Positions 52,878 to 61,009 of a stretch of DNA of 64,000 bases are shown piece by piece. The DNA lies in assembly GCA_036373915.1 (NCBI GenBank), contig DASUUU010000113.1:13475-77474 (forward strand), read 5' to 3'. The notes below the pieces were generated by a model. The model was not told the DNA's origin, ran no database searches, and saw only the letters and a program-made list of their open reading frames with translations. Source of the DNA: JASLBX01 sp036373915 (GTDB taxonomy: Bacteria; Actinomycetota; Actinomycetes; Jiangellales; Jiangellaceae). Positions within the stretch are counted from its first letter, which is position 1. Each line of letters begins with the position of its first letter. The position numbers were made by a program, and so were the translations under genes.

Positions 52878-52982
52878 GCGCTGATCATGCAAGAGTGGGA
52901 CGACACGCCGAATCACTGCGGGCCCGAATCGCCATGGATACAACCCGTCCGGCGTGTCGTCCCTCTTTTGCATGATCAGCGC
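52878..52982. repeat. 105-bp palindromic element (IR1) between nuoN and the polyprenyl synthase gene
   Basis: The left arm 52878-52910 and the right arm 52950-52982 are complementary over 33 positions with two mismatches (both near the ATGCAA end of the arms); the centre is 39 bases. The right end stops eight bases from the nuoN stop codon. It is too long for a simple terminator and resembles a small palindromic mobile or repetitive element, though it could also end the nuo transcript. Confidence 0.8.
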
Positions 52983-52990
52983 GGGAACGA

Positions 52991-54517
52991 CTAGCGGACG
53001 AAGATCGCGGCTTGCTCGGCGAGTTCGAGGAGCGGTCCGGGAAGGATGCCCAGCGCGATGGTCAAGGCCACGGTCACGGCGATGCCGGTGGTCGTCCACG
53101 CGCTGGGGATCGCCACCGTCGGTCCGTCCGCGACCGGGTCGGAGAAGAACATCATCACGATCACCCGGACGTAGAAGAACACCGCTATCGCACTCGCCAC
53201 CAGCGCCACGATGACCAGCGGCAGCGCACCGCCTTCGATGGCCGCGGCGAACACCACCAGCTTGCCGACGAAGCCGCTGGTGAGCGGAATGCCGGCAAGT
53301 GCCAGCAGGAACACCGCGAAGGTGCCCGCCACGACGGGGGACCGCTTGCCCAGACCCGCCCACTTGGACAGGTGGGTGGCCTCGCCACCGGCGTCGCGAA
53401 CCAGAGTGATCGTTGCGAACGACCCGAGGGTCGCGAACGCGTACGTGACGAGGTAGAACAGCACGCTCGCGGTACCTGCTTCGTTGGCGACGACCATGCC
53501 GGTCAGGATGAACCCGGCGTGTGCGATCGACGAGTACGCGAGCATCCGCTTGACGTCGGTCTGGGTAAGGGCCAGCACTACTCCGAGCAGCATCGTGATG
53601 ATAGCGATGGCCCAGAACAGCGGTTGCCAGTCGGTACGCAGACCCCCGAACGCTACATAGAAGATCCGCAGCAGGGCACCGAAGGCGGCCAGCTTGACGC
53701 CTGCGGCCATGAACCCGGTCACCGGCGTCGGCGCGCCCTGGTAGACGTCCGGCGTCCAGGCGTGGAACGGAGCGGCGGCGATCTTGAACAGCAGGCCGAC
53801 AGCGATGAGTGCGACGCCGGCCAGCAACAGGCCCTCCTGACCGACCCGGGCCGCCAGCGCCGCGTCGATGTCGGCGAACCGAATCGAACCGGAGTAGCCG
53901 TAGATCAACGCCCCGCCGAACAAGAAGAACGCCGATGCGTACGCGCCGAGCAGGAAGTACTTGAGCGCCGCCTCCTGCGACAGCAGCCGGCGCCGCCGGG
54001 CCATCGCGCACAGTACGTACAACGGCAGCGACAGCACCTCCAGGGCGATGAACAGCATCAGCAGGTCGTTCGCCGCCGGGAACAGCAGCATGCCGCCGGT
54101 GGCGAACAGGGCCAGCGGGTACACCTCGGTCTGCTGGATGCCCGCCTTGACCAGGGTCTGTTCTGCCCTGCTGCCGGGCAGGGCGGCCGCCGATGGTGCG
54201 AACGAGTCACCCGCCGGGTCGACCTGCCGCTCGGCGAAGAACATGAGCCCGACGATCGCGCTCACGCATACCGCGCCCTGAATGAACAGCGCCGGACCGT
54301 CGACGGATATGGATCCCTGCGCGGCGACGATCTGGGTACCCGCCTGGGCGATCACCGCGGCGAGTGCGCCTACGAGCGCCGCCATCGACAGCACCAGCTG
54401 AGCTATCCGGCGGGCGCCTCGCGGGGCGAAGGCCTCGATGAGCACACCGATCACCGCGGCCGCAAGCACGATGATGATCGGGAGCAGCTCGACGTACTCC
54501 ATGGACGGCGCGGTCAC
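52991..54517 (-). CDS. nuoN: NADH-quinone oxidoreductase subunit N
   Basis: A 508-residue antiporter-like complex I membrane subunit with about 14 transmembrane helices. The proton-path Lys/Glu region is clear in LLFFIALEVLSLPLYVLCAM-like sequence and in FKIAAAPFHAWTPDVYQGAPTPVTGFMAAGVKLAAF. It also has TQTDVKRMLAYSSIAHAGF. It is the last gene of the nuo operon; 112 bases separate it from nuoM, a gap occupied by hairpin repeat copy C. Start GTG 54517; an ATG five codons later is possible. Confidence 0.95.
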   Translation of the reverse strand: MTAPSMEYVELLPIIIVLAAAVIGVLIEAFAPRGARRIAQLVLSMAALVGALAAVIAQAGTQIVAAQGSISVDGPALFIQGAVCVSAIVGLMFFAERQVDPAGDSFAPSAAALPGSRAEQTLVKAGIQQTEVYPLALFATGGMLLFPAANDLLMLFIALEVLSLPLYVLCAMARRRRLLSQEAALKYFLLGAYASAFFLFGGALIYGYSGSIRFADIDAALAARVGQEGLLLAGVALIAVGLLFKIAAAPFHAWTPDVYQGAPTPVTGFMAAGVKLAAFGALLRIFYVAFGGLRTDWQPLFWAIAIITMLLGVVLALTQTDVKRMLAYSSIAHAGFILTGMVVANEAGTASVLFYLVTYAFATLGSFATITLVRDAGGEATHLSKWAGLGKRSPVVAGTFAVFLLALAGIPLTSGFVGKLVVFAAAIEGGALPLVIVALVASAIAVFFYVRVIVMMFFSDPVADGPTVAIPSAWTTTGIAVTVALTIALGILPGPLLELAEQAAIFVR

Positions 54518-54559
54518 GAGGTGGTCCTTTCATGCGGCGCGTCGGCAGTTCCGCCAACT

Positions 54560-54633
54560 CCACTAGGCGTCTCGGTGCCATACCACCCGCGTGCGCCTGG
54601 TGCGGCACCTACCGGCATGCTGAACGTGATCAT
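54560..54633 (-). repeat. Hairpin repeat copy C, inside the nuo operon
   Basis: Third copy of the dispersed element, on the minus strand. Its GATCACG end shares the nuoM stop codon (TGA at 54630-54632), and its arms read GGTGCCGCACCA and TGGTATGGCACC, a 12-bp stem with one G-T or mismatch pair. It occupies most of the nuoM-nuoN gap, the only long gap in an otherwise overlapping operon. Confidence 0.78.
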
Positions 54634-56150
54634 TCCGAGCCACCCTCCACGAGCGGGGTCGGATCGGACTCCCCGACTTCGGTAAGGATCGGCTGGACGC
54701 CGTCGTCGATCACGTCGATCAGCGGCTTCGGGAAGAACCCGATCGCGATGATCGCTGCGGCCAGCGGCGCCACGATGATGCGCTCGCGCCGGCGCAGGTC
54801 GGGGAATGCCTGCGTCTCGGCCCGCACCGGCCCGGTCATCGTGCGCTGGTACAGCAGCAGGATGTAGAGGGCGGCCAGGATGATGCCGACCGTCGCGAAC
54901 ACGGCCGCCACGCGGTACCGGCTGAAGGTCCCGACCAGCACCATGAACTCGCTGACGAACGTCGCCAGTCCGGGCAGCGCCAGCCCGGCCAGTCCGAAGA
55001 ACAGCAGGCTTCCGGAAAGCACGGGCGCCGGCTTCTGCACCCCGCCGTAGTCGGACCACAGCCGCGAACCGCGCCGCGAGATCATGAAGCCGGCGACCAA
55101 GAACAGCGCGACCGTCGCCAGGGCGTGGTTGACCATGTACAGCGTCGCGCCCGTGCCCGCTTGCGAGGTCAGCGCGAAGATGCCCAGCACGATGAAGCCG
55201 AAGTGCGAGATCGAGGTGTAGGCGATGAGCCGCTTGATGTCGGTCTGGCCGATGGCCAGCAGCGCGCCGTACAGGATGCTGATTACCGCGAGCACGACGA
55301 TGGCCGGCGCGAACTCCTGCACCGCCGCCGGGAACAGCGGCAGGCACAGGGCGATCATGCCGAAGGTGCCGACCTTGTCGACGATGCCGGACAGGTACGC
55401 GGCGTTGGACGGCGTCGCCTCGGCGGCGGCATCGGGCAGCCAGGTGTGGAACGGCCACAGCGGCGCTTTTATCGCGAACGCGAACATGAAGCCGAGGAAC
55501 AGCCAGCGTTGCGTGTCCGTCGCGATGTCCAGGGCGATCAGGTCGGACAGCAGGAACGTGCCTTCGCCGGCCTGCACCGACTCGACGTAGATGCCGATGA
55601 CCGCCGCGAGCATGATGAGCCCGCCGAGCAGGTTGTACAGCAGGAACTTGACCGCCGCGTACTGGCGCTTCGGCCCGCCGTACATCCCGATAAGGAAGTA
55701 CATCGGGATCAACATGGCCTCGAACAGCACGTAGAACAGCAGCAGGTCCTGCGCCGCGAACGCACCGATCACCATCGCCTCGAGCAGTAGCAGCATGGCG
55801 AAGAACGGCTTGGGGCTTCGGCCCTCCGGCTCGGCCTCCCGCCACATCGCCAGCAGCACGACCGGCGTGATCACCGCGGTCAGCACCACCATCGTGATGC
55901 GGATGCCGTCGGCACCCAACGCCCAGTGCACGCCGAACGACTCGATCCAGGTGTACTGCTCGGTGAACTGCACCGGATCGCCGACGACGACGAAGTCGAT
56001 GCCGGCCACGATGGCCAGCGCGGCGGTGACCAGGCCGGCGCCGAGCGCCAGCCTCTTCGCCACCAGCTCCATGCCTGCCGGCACAAGTGCGGTCAGCACG
56101 GCGCCGAGCGCCGGCAGCACGATAAGCGTGGTCAACCAGGGAAAGCTCAC
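54630..56150 (-). CDS. nuoM: NADH-quinone oxidoreductase subunit M
   Basis: A 506-residue antiporter-like complex I subunit. LLFYVLFEAMLIPMYFLIGMYGG holds the conserved Glu of the proton path, IKAPLWPFHTWLPDAAAEATPSNAAYLSGIVDKVGTFGMI the Lys residues, and IGQTDIKRLIAYTSISHFGF is also typical. The start is GTG 56150, which overlaps the nuoL stop by four bases. Confidence 0.95.
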   Translation of the reverse strand: MSFPWLTTLIVLPALGAVLTALVPAGMELVAKRLALGAGLVTAALAIVAGIDFVVVGDPVQFTEQYTWIESFGVHWALGADGIRITMVVLTAVITPVVLLAMWREAEPEGRSPKPFFAMLLLLEAMVIGAFAAQDLLLFYVLFEAMLIPMYFLIGMYGGPKRQYAAVKFLLYNLLGGLIMLAAVIGIYVESVQAGEGTFLLSDLIALDIATDTQRWLFLGFMFAFAIKAPLWPFHTWLPDAAAEATPSNAAYLSGIVDKVGTFGMIALCLPLFPAAVQEFAPAIVVLAVISILYGALLAIGQTDIKRLIAYTSISHFGFIVLGIFALTSQAGTGATLYMVNHALATVALFLVAGFMISRRGSRLWSDYGGVQKPAPVLSGSLLFFGLAGLALPGLATFVSEFMVLVGTFSRYRVAAVFATVGIILAALYILLLYQRTMTGPVRAETQAFPDLRRRERIIVAPLAAAIIAIGFFPKPLIDVIDDGVQPILTEVGESDPTPLVEGGSE

Positions 56151-58057
56151 GGCAGCCTCACCAGCAACATGGCCACGACGACGGCCGCCGCTCCGGCGAG
56201 CATCGACAGGGCGTACGAGCGGACGAACCCGGTCTGGATCCGGCGCATCCGGGCGGACAAGCCGCCGAATCCGGCCGCCGTTCCGCCTACCGCGCCGTCC
56301 AGACCCTTGTTCTCGACGTAGACCAGCGACCGGGTGAGGTACTGGCCGGGGCGCATGAAGACCGCTTCGTTGACGGCGTCGCCGTACAGGTCCTTGCGCG
56401 CGGCGACGGTGACGAACGATCCCGCCGGGGCGGTCGCGGGCACCCGCTGCCGGCCGAAGATGAGCCAGCCGGTGGCGATGCCGGCCGCTACCACGGCGAT
56501 GATGATCGCGGTAAGCGCCGCCGCCGGGATCGCGAGTTCGTGGTGCTCCTCCCCGGTCACCGGCTCGAGCCAGTCGACGATGCCGCCGCCGAGGTACAGC
56601 AGTGCGAACCCGCCGACGACGGACAGCGCCCCCAGGATCCACAGCGGGACCGTCATCACCTGCGGTGACTCGTGCGGGTGTGCGTCCTCGCGCCACCGCT
56701 TCTCTCCGAAGAAGGTCATCAGCAACACGCGGGTCATGTAGAAGGCGGTGATCCCGGCGCCGATCAGCGCTGCGAGACCGTAGACGAAGTGCTCGCCGAA
56801 CGCCGCCTCGATGATCCTGTCCTTGGAGAAGAAACCCGCGAACGGCGGGACGCCGATGATCGCGAGGTAACCCGCGGCGAACGTGATGAAGGTGACCGGC
56901 ATAGCCGCGCGCAGGGCGCCGTACCGCCGCATGTCGACCTCGTCGTTCATGCCGTGCATCACAGACCCGGCGCCGAGGAACAGGTTCGCCTTGAAGAAGC
57001 CATGGGTCAGCAGGTGGAAGATGGCGAACGCGTAGCCCGCCGGACCGATCCCGGCGGCGAGCATCATGTAGCCGATCTGGCTCATCGTCGACCCGGCCAG
57101 GGCCTTTTTTATGTCGTCCTTCGCGGTACCGATGATCGCGCCCATCAACAGGGTGATCGTGCCCACGATCACCACCGCCGTTCGCGCAGCGGGCGCGCCC
57201 GCGTAGATGTCCGCGGCCCGAACTATCAGGTAGACACCCGCCGTCACCATCGTCGCCGCATGGATCAGGGCGGACACCGGGGTCGGGCCCTCCATGGCGT
57301 CCAGCAGCCAGGACTGCAGCGGGAACTGCGCCGACTTGCCGCACGCACCGAGCAGCAGGAACAGGCCGATCGCGACGAGCCAACCCTCGGAGGCCTCGGC
57401 CGCCGCCGGGAAGACCGCGGCGAACGCGGTCGTGCCGAAGACCACGAACATCGACATGATGGCCAGCGACATGCCGGCATCGCCGACGCGGTTGACCACG
57501 AAGGCCTTCTTGGCCGCCACCGCGGCGGAGTTCTTGTGCTGCCAGAAGCCGATGAGCAGGTACGACGCCAGCCCGACGCCTTCCCAGCCGATGTAGAGGA
57601 TGAGGAAGTCGTCGGCCAGGACCAACAGCAGCATGGCGGCGACGAACAGGTTCAGGTAGCCGAAGAAGCGCCGCTGCCGATCGTCATCGGCCATGTAGCC
57701 GATCGAGTAGAGATGGATCACCGAGCCCACGCCGGTGATGAGCAGCACGAACGCCATCGACAGCTGGTCGAGCAGCAGGCCCACCGAAACCTCGTACTGA
57801 CCGACGGCGAACCAGTCCCACAGCGATACGGAAACAGCCCGCTCGTCGGCACCCCGGCCGGCCATGGCGGCGAACAGCACCAGCGCGTACCCGAACGAAA
57901 GCGCCGGCATCACCGTGCCGAGCACCGGCGCGATCCGGTCCAACCGGCGGCCACCGAGCAGCAGCACCGCCGCCCCGACCAGCGGTAACAAGATCAGCAG
58001 CCAGCTCGCGGCGAACACACCCTCGGCCGGCTGCACGGATTCCAATTGAGTCAGCAC
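56147..58057 (-). CDS. nuoL: NADH-quinone oxidoreductase subunit L
   Basis: A 636-residue complex I subunit, the largest proton-pumping module, including the C-terminal lateral helix region. Typical blocks are FLILYIGWEGVGLASYLLIGFW, KSAQFPLQSWLLDAMEGPTPVSALIHAATMVTAGVYLI, GTAKDDIKKALAGSTMSQIGYM and HGFFKANLFLGAGSVMHGMNDEVDMRRYG. It follows nuoK after 19 bases. Confidence 0.96.
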   Translation of the reverse strand: MLTQLESVQPAEGVFAASWLLILLPLVGAAVLLLGGRRLDRIAPVLGTVMPALSFGYALVLFAAMAGRGADERAVSVSLWDWFAVGQYEVSVGLLLDQLSMAFVLLITGVGSVIHLYSIGYMADDDRQRRFFGYLNLFVAAMLLLVLADDFLILYIGWEGVGLASYLLIGFWQHKNSAAVAAKKAFVVNRVGDAGMSLAIMSMFVVFGTTAFAAVFPAAAEASEGWLVAIGLFLLLGACGKSAQFPLQSWLLDAMEGPTPVSALIHAATMVTAGVYLIVRAADIYAGAPAARTAVVIVGTITLLMGAIIGTAKDDIKKALAGSTMSQIGYMMLAAGIGPAGYAFAIFHLLTHGFFKANLFLGAGSVMHGMNDEVDMRRYGALRAAMPVTFITFAAGYLAIIGVPPFAGFFSKDRIIEAAFGEHFVYGLAALIGAGITAFYMTRVLLMTFFGEKRWREDAHPHESPQVMTVPLWILGALSVVGGFALLYLGGGIVDWLEPVTGEEHHELAIPAAALTAIIIAVVAAGIATGWLIFGRQRVPATAPAGSFVTVAARKDLYGDAVNEAVFMRPGQYLTRSLVYVENKGLDGAVGGTAAGFGGLSARMRRIQTGFVRSYALSMLAGAAAVVVAMLLVRLP

Positions 58058-58076
58058 ACTCTGTCCTTACCTGCCC

Positions 58077-58376
58077 CTACAGCTTCAGCAGGCTCTCGTC
58101 GTCAACGGACGCCGACCTGCGGGTGCGGAAGATCATGACGATGATCGCCAGCCCGACGACCACCTCGGCTGCGGCGATCACCATGACGAAGAACGCGATG
58201 ATCTGGCCGTCGATGTTTCCGTGCATCCTCGCGAACGTCACGAACGCCAGGTTGCACGCGTTGAGCATCAGCTCGATGCTCATGAACGCGATCAGCGCGT
58301 TACGCCGCACGAGCACCCCCACGCCGCCGATGGCGAACAGGAGTGAGGCGAGGACGAGATACGCGGTCGGGCTCAC
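58077..58376 (-). CDS. nuoK: NADH-quinone oxidoreductase subunit K
   Basis: A 99-residue subunit with three transmembrane helices. The two membrane Glu residues of the proton channel are in FMSIELMLNACNLAF and AAAEVVVGLAIIV. It starts at a GTG that overlaps the nuoJ stop by four bases. Confidence 0.95.
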   Translation of the reverse strand: MSPTAYLVLASLLFAIGGVGVLVRRNALIAFMSIELMLNACNLAFVTFARMHGNIDGQIIAFFVMVIAAAEVVVGLAIIVMIFRTRRSASVDDESLLKL

Positions 58377-59173
58377 TGCTGGCCACCTTCCAGCTCGCCG
58401 GGTTCGTGCTTGGTGAACTCGTCCGAGGCGCGGACGGCTCCGCGGGCGACGACAGCGGTCGGGACCGACTCGTCACTCGTCGTGCCGTCCGGTAGCAGCG
58501 CCGGCGTGTCAACGGCGTTGTGCCGGGCGTACACGCCCGGGCTGGGCAACTGCGAGGCCGCAACCCCACTGCCCGAGGCGAACCGCTGCTCGGCCAGCTC
58601 TCGCTGCCCGGGCCGGGGAGTCAGCCGTTCCTGGTGCGTGAGCACCATCGCGCTCAGCGCCGCGGTGATGAGGGTTGCTGCCACGATCTCGAACGCCCAG
58701 ACGTACCGGGAGAAGATCGCGTCGGCGATGGCCGGGACGCTGCCCTCCGGGGCCGCGCCGGCGAGGCCGACCCAGTCCGAGAAGACGGCTCGGCTCACAA
58801 CAGCGACCAGCAGCACCCCGAGGCCGAGACCGGCCAGGATCGCCGCGGCCCGTTGCCCACGGATCGTCTCGACCCGCGAGTCGCTGGCGTCGACCCCGAC
58901 CAGCATGATGACGAACAAGAACAACATCATGATCGCGCCGGTGTAGACGACGATCTGGACCACACCCAGGAAGGGCGCCTCCAGGGCGATGAAGAAGACC
59001 GCCAGCGAGATCATCACCACGGCGAGGAACAGCGCGCCGTGCACCGCCTTGCGGGAAACGACAAGGCCCAGGGCCGAGAGCACGGCGACGGGCGCCAGGA
59101 TCCAGAACAGCACGGCCTCGCCGGTGCCTCCGCGCGTCGACTCGACCGTCTGGGCCAGCACGTCCGCGATCAC
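58373..59173 (-). CDS. nuoJ: NADH-quinone oxidoreductase subunit J
   Basis: A 266-residue subunit. The N-terminal 180 residues hold five transmembrane helices with the conserved VVQIVVYTGAIMMLFLFVIMLVGVD segment, including the Tyr-Thr-Gly pi-bulge. The last 80 residues are a polar extension absent from E. coli NuoJ but common in actinobacteria. It overlaps nuoI and nuoK by four bases each. Confidence 0.94.
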   Translation of the reverse strand: MIADVLAQTVESTRGGTGEAVLFWILAPVAVLSALGLVVSRKAVHGALFLAVVMISLAVFFIALEAPFLGVVQIVVYTGAIMMLFLFVIMLVGVDASDSRVETIRGQRAAAILAGLGLGVLLVAVVSRAVFSDWVGLAGAAPEGSVPAIADAIFSRYVWAFEIVAATLITAALSAMVLTHQERLTPRPGQRELAEQRFASGSGVAASQLPSPGVYARHNAVDTPALLPDGTTSDESVPTAVVARGAVRASDEFTKHEPGELEGGQQ

Positions 59174-59694
59174 GACGCGCTCCCTCCGCCCCGCGCGCCC
59201 GAGCGGACGTAGTAGTCGCGCTCGTCGTCGCCGAGCCGCATCGGATGCGGCGGGGCCTCCATGCCCGGCAGCATTGGGGCGAGCAGATCCTGCTTCTCGT
59301 AGATGAGACTCTCCCGGGTGTAGTCAGCGAGCTCGTACTCGTTGGTCATGGTGAGCGCCCGGGTCGGGCACGCCTCGATGCACAGCCCGCAGAGGATACA
59401 GCGCAGGTAGTTGATCTGGTACACCCGGCCGTACCGCTCACCCGGCGAGTACCGTTCCTGGTCGGTGTTGGACGCACCCTCGACGTAGATGGCATCCGCC
59501 GGACATGCCCACGCGCACAGCTCACACCCGATGCACTTCTCCAGCCCGTCCGGATGACGGTTGAGCTGGTGCCGGCCGTGGAACCGCGGCGCCACCTGAT
59601 GTGGCTTCTCGGGGTACTCCTCGGTGACCACCTTCTTGAACATGGTCCGGAAGGTGACCCCGAAACCAGCGACGGAGTCGAGGAACTTAGGCAC
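59170..59694 (-). CDS. nuoI: NADH-quinone oxidoreductase subunit I
   Basis: A 174-residue ferredoxin-like subunit carrying clusters N6a and N6b. The two 4Fe-4S motifs are complete: CIGCELCAWACP and CILCGLCIEACP. I start at GTG 59694 (VPKFLDSVAGFGVTF), preceded by AAGGAGGG; a longer frame to 59742 has no family support. It overlaps nuoH by eight bases. Confidence 0.94.
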   Translation of the reverse strand: MPKFLDSVAGFGVTFRTMFKKVVTEEYPEKPHQVAPRFHGRHQLNRHPDGLEKCIGCELCAWACPADAIYVEGASNTDQERYSPGERYGRVYQINYLRCILCGLCIEACPTRALTMTNEYELADYTRESLIYEKQDLLAPMLPGMEAPPHPMRLGDDERDYYVRSGARGGGSAS

Positions 59695-61009
59695 GGGTGC
59701 CCTCCTTATTCGAATGGTCCGAGCCGGGGCTCGCGGACACACCGGCGCCCTCCGGCTGGACGTATGCGGCCGGCTCCTGACCGGGCATGGGCGGCACCGG
59801 GAACGAGGTGCTATCCGGCGGGGAGGGTTCGCGGGACGTGTCCCGCTCCTCTGGTTTGCGCTCAGGCCAGAACAACGTGATGATCAGCAGGACAGCCAGC
59901 GCGCCGCCACCCCAGGTGAGCATCTGCTGGCGGGTGACGCCCTCGTTGAACGCCAACCGCATTCCTGCCACCGCCACGATCCAGACCAGCGAGATCGGCA
60001 GCAGGACCCGCCACCCCAACTTCATGAACTGGTCGTATCGCATCCGGGGCAGGGTGCCGCGCAGCCAGATGAAAACGAAGATCACCAACAGCACCTTGGC
60101 CAGGAACCACAGCAGCGGCCACCAGCCCTCGTTGAACATGCCGTCGCCGATGGCCGACAGCGGCCACGGAGCCCGCCACCCGCCCAGGAACAGCGTCGTG
60201 GCCAGGGCGGACACGTTGACCATGTTGATGTATTCGGCCAGGAAGAACACCGCGTACTTCATCGACGAGTACTCGGTGGCGTAACCGGCGACCAACTCGC
60301 CTTCGGCCTCCGGAAGGTCGAAGGGCGCGCGGTTGGTCTCACCCACCATCGAGATCAGGTAGATCACGAACGAGGGGATCAGGATGATGCCGAACCACAG
60401 CCGTTGCTGCTCTGCGACGATCTGTGACGTCGACATCGAGCCGGCGAACAGGAACACGCCGACGAACGAAAGGCCCATGACGAGCTCGTAGGAGATCACC
60501 TGGGCGGTCGAGCGCACACCCCCCAGCAACGGGTACGTCGAGCCGCTGGCCCAGCCGGCCAGCACGAAGCCGTAGATGCCGACCGAGGCGATCGCAAGCA
60601 CGAACAGCACGGCCACCGGGAAATCGGTGAGCTGCAAGGGCGTGGTGTGGCCGAAGATCGAGACCTCGGGGCCGAGCGGGATGACCGCGAAGATCACGAA
60701 GGCAGGGATCACCGCGAGCATCGGCGCCAGGATGTACACGGTCTTGTGGACGTTCTTCGGTATCACGTCCTCTTTGAGCATGAGCTTCATCGCGTCGGCG
60801 AAGCTCTGCAGCGAACCCCGAGGACCGGTCCTGTTCGGACCTATCCGGTGCTGCATCCGGGCGACGACCTTGCGCTCGAAGACGATGTTGAACAGGGTGA
60901 TGACCAGCAGGAACCCGAAGATCACCAGGATCTTCAGGGCGACCAGCCACCACGGGTCGTTACCGAAGCCCTCGATGGTGTCGTAGTCCTGCGCGACGAT
61001 GGCGGTCAC
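59687..61009 (-). CDS. nuoH: NADH-quinone oxidoreductase subunit H
   Basis: A 440-residue complex I subunit that forms the quinone channel. ERKVVARMQHRIGPNRTGPRGSLQSFADAMKLMLKED is the strongly conserved first loop, and ETNRAPFDLPEAEGELVAGYATEYSSMKYAVFFLAEYINM the quinone-site loop with its acidic residues. The last 50 residues form a Pro/Ser-rich cytoplasmic tail, as in other actinobacteria. It overlaps nuoG by four bases. Confidence 0.96.
   Translation of the reverse strand: MTAIVAQDYDTIEGFGNDPWWLVALKILVIFGFLLVITLFNIVFERKVVARMQHRIGPNRTGPRGSLQSFADAMKLMLKEDVIPKNVHKTVYILAPMLAVIPAFVIFAVIPLGPEVSIFGHTTPLQLTDFPVAVLFVLAIASVGIYGFVLAGWASGSTYPLLGGVRSTAQVISYELVMGLSFVGVFLFAGSMSTSQIVAEQQRLWFGIILIPSFVIYLISMVGETNRAPFDLPEAEGELVAGYATEYSSMKYAVFFLAEYINMVNVSALATTLFLGGWRAPWPLSAIGDGMFNEGWWPLLWFLAKVLLVIFVFIWLRGTLPRMRYDQFMKLGWRVLLPISLVWIVAVAGMRLAFNEGVTRQQMLTWGGGALAVLLIITLFWPERKPEERDTSREPSPPDSTSFPVPPMPGQEPAAYVQPEGAGVSASPGSDHSNKEGTRA

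Noticed and set aside
31245..54633. CRISPR array from the repeated hairpin sequences
   Set aside because: The copies are about 14 kb and 9 kb apart, in both orientations, with no spacer array and no cas genes.
53012..54685. Plus-strand open frame of 557 codons opposite nuoN, and a similar one at 20416-21843 opposite aceB
   Set aside because: Both are GC-driven shadows of firmly identified genes; the translations are Arg/Gln/His-rich and without motifs.
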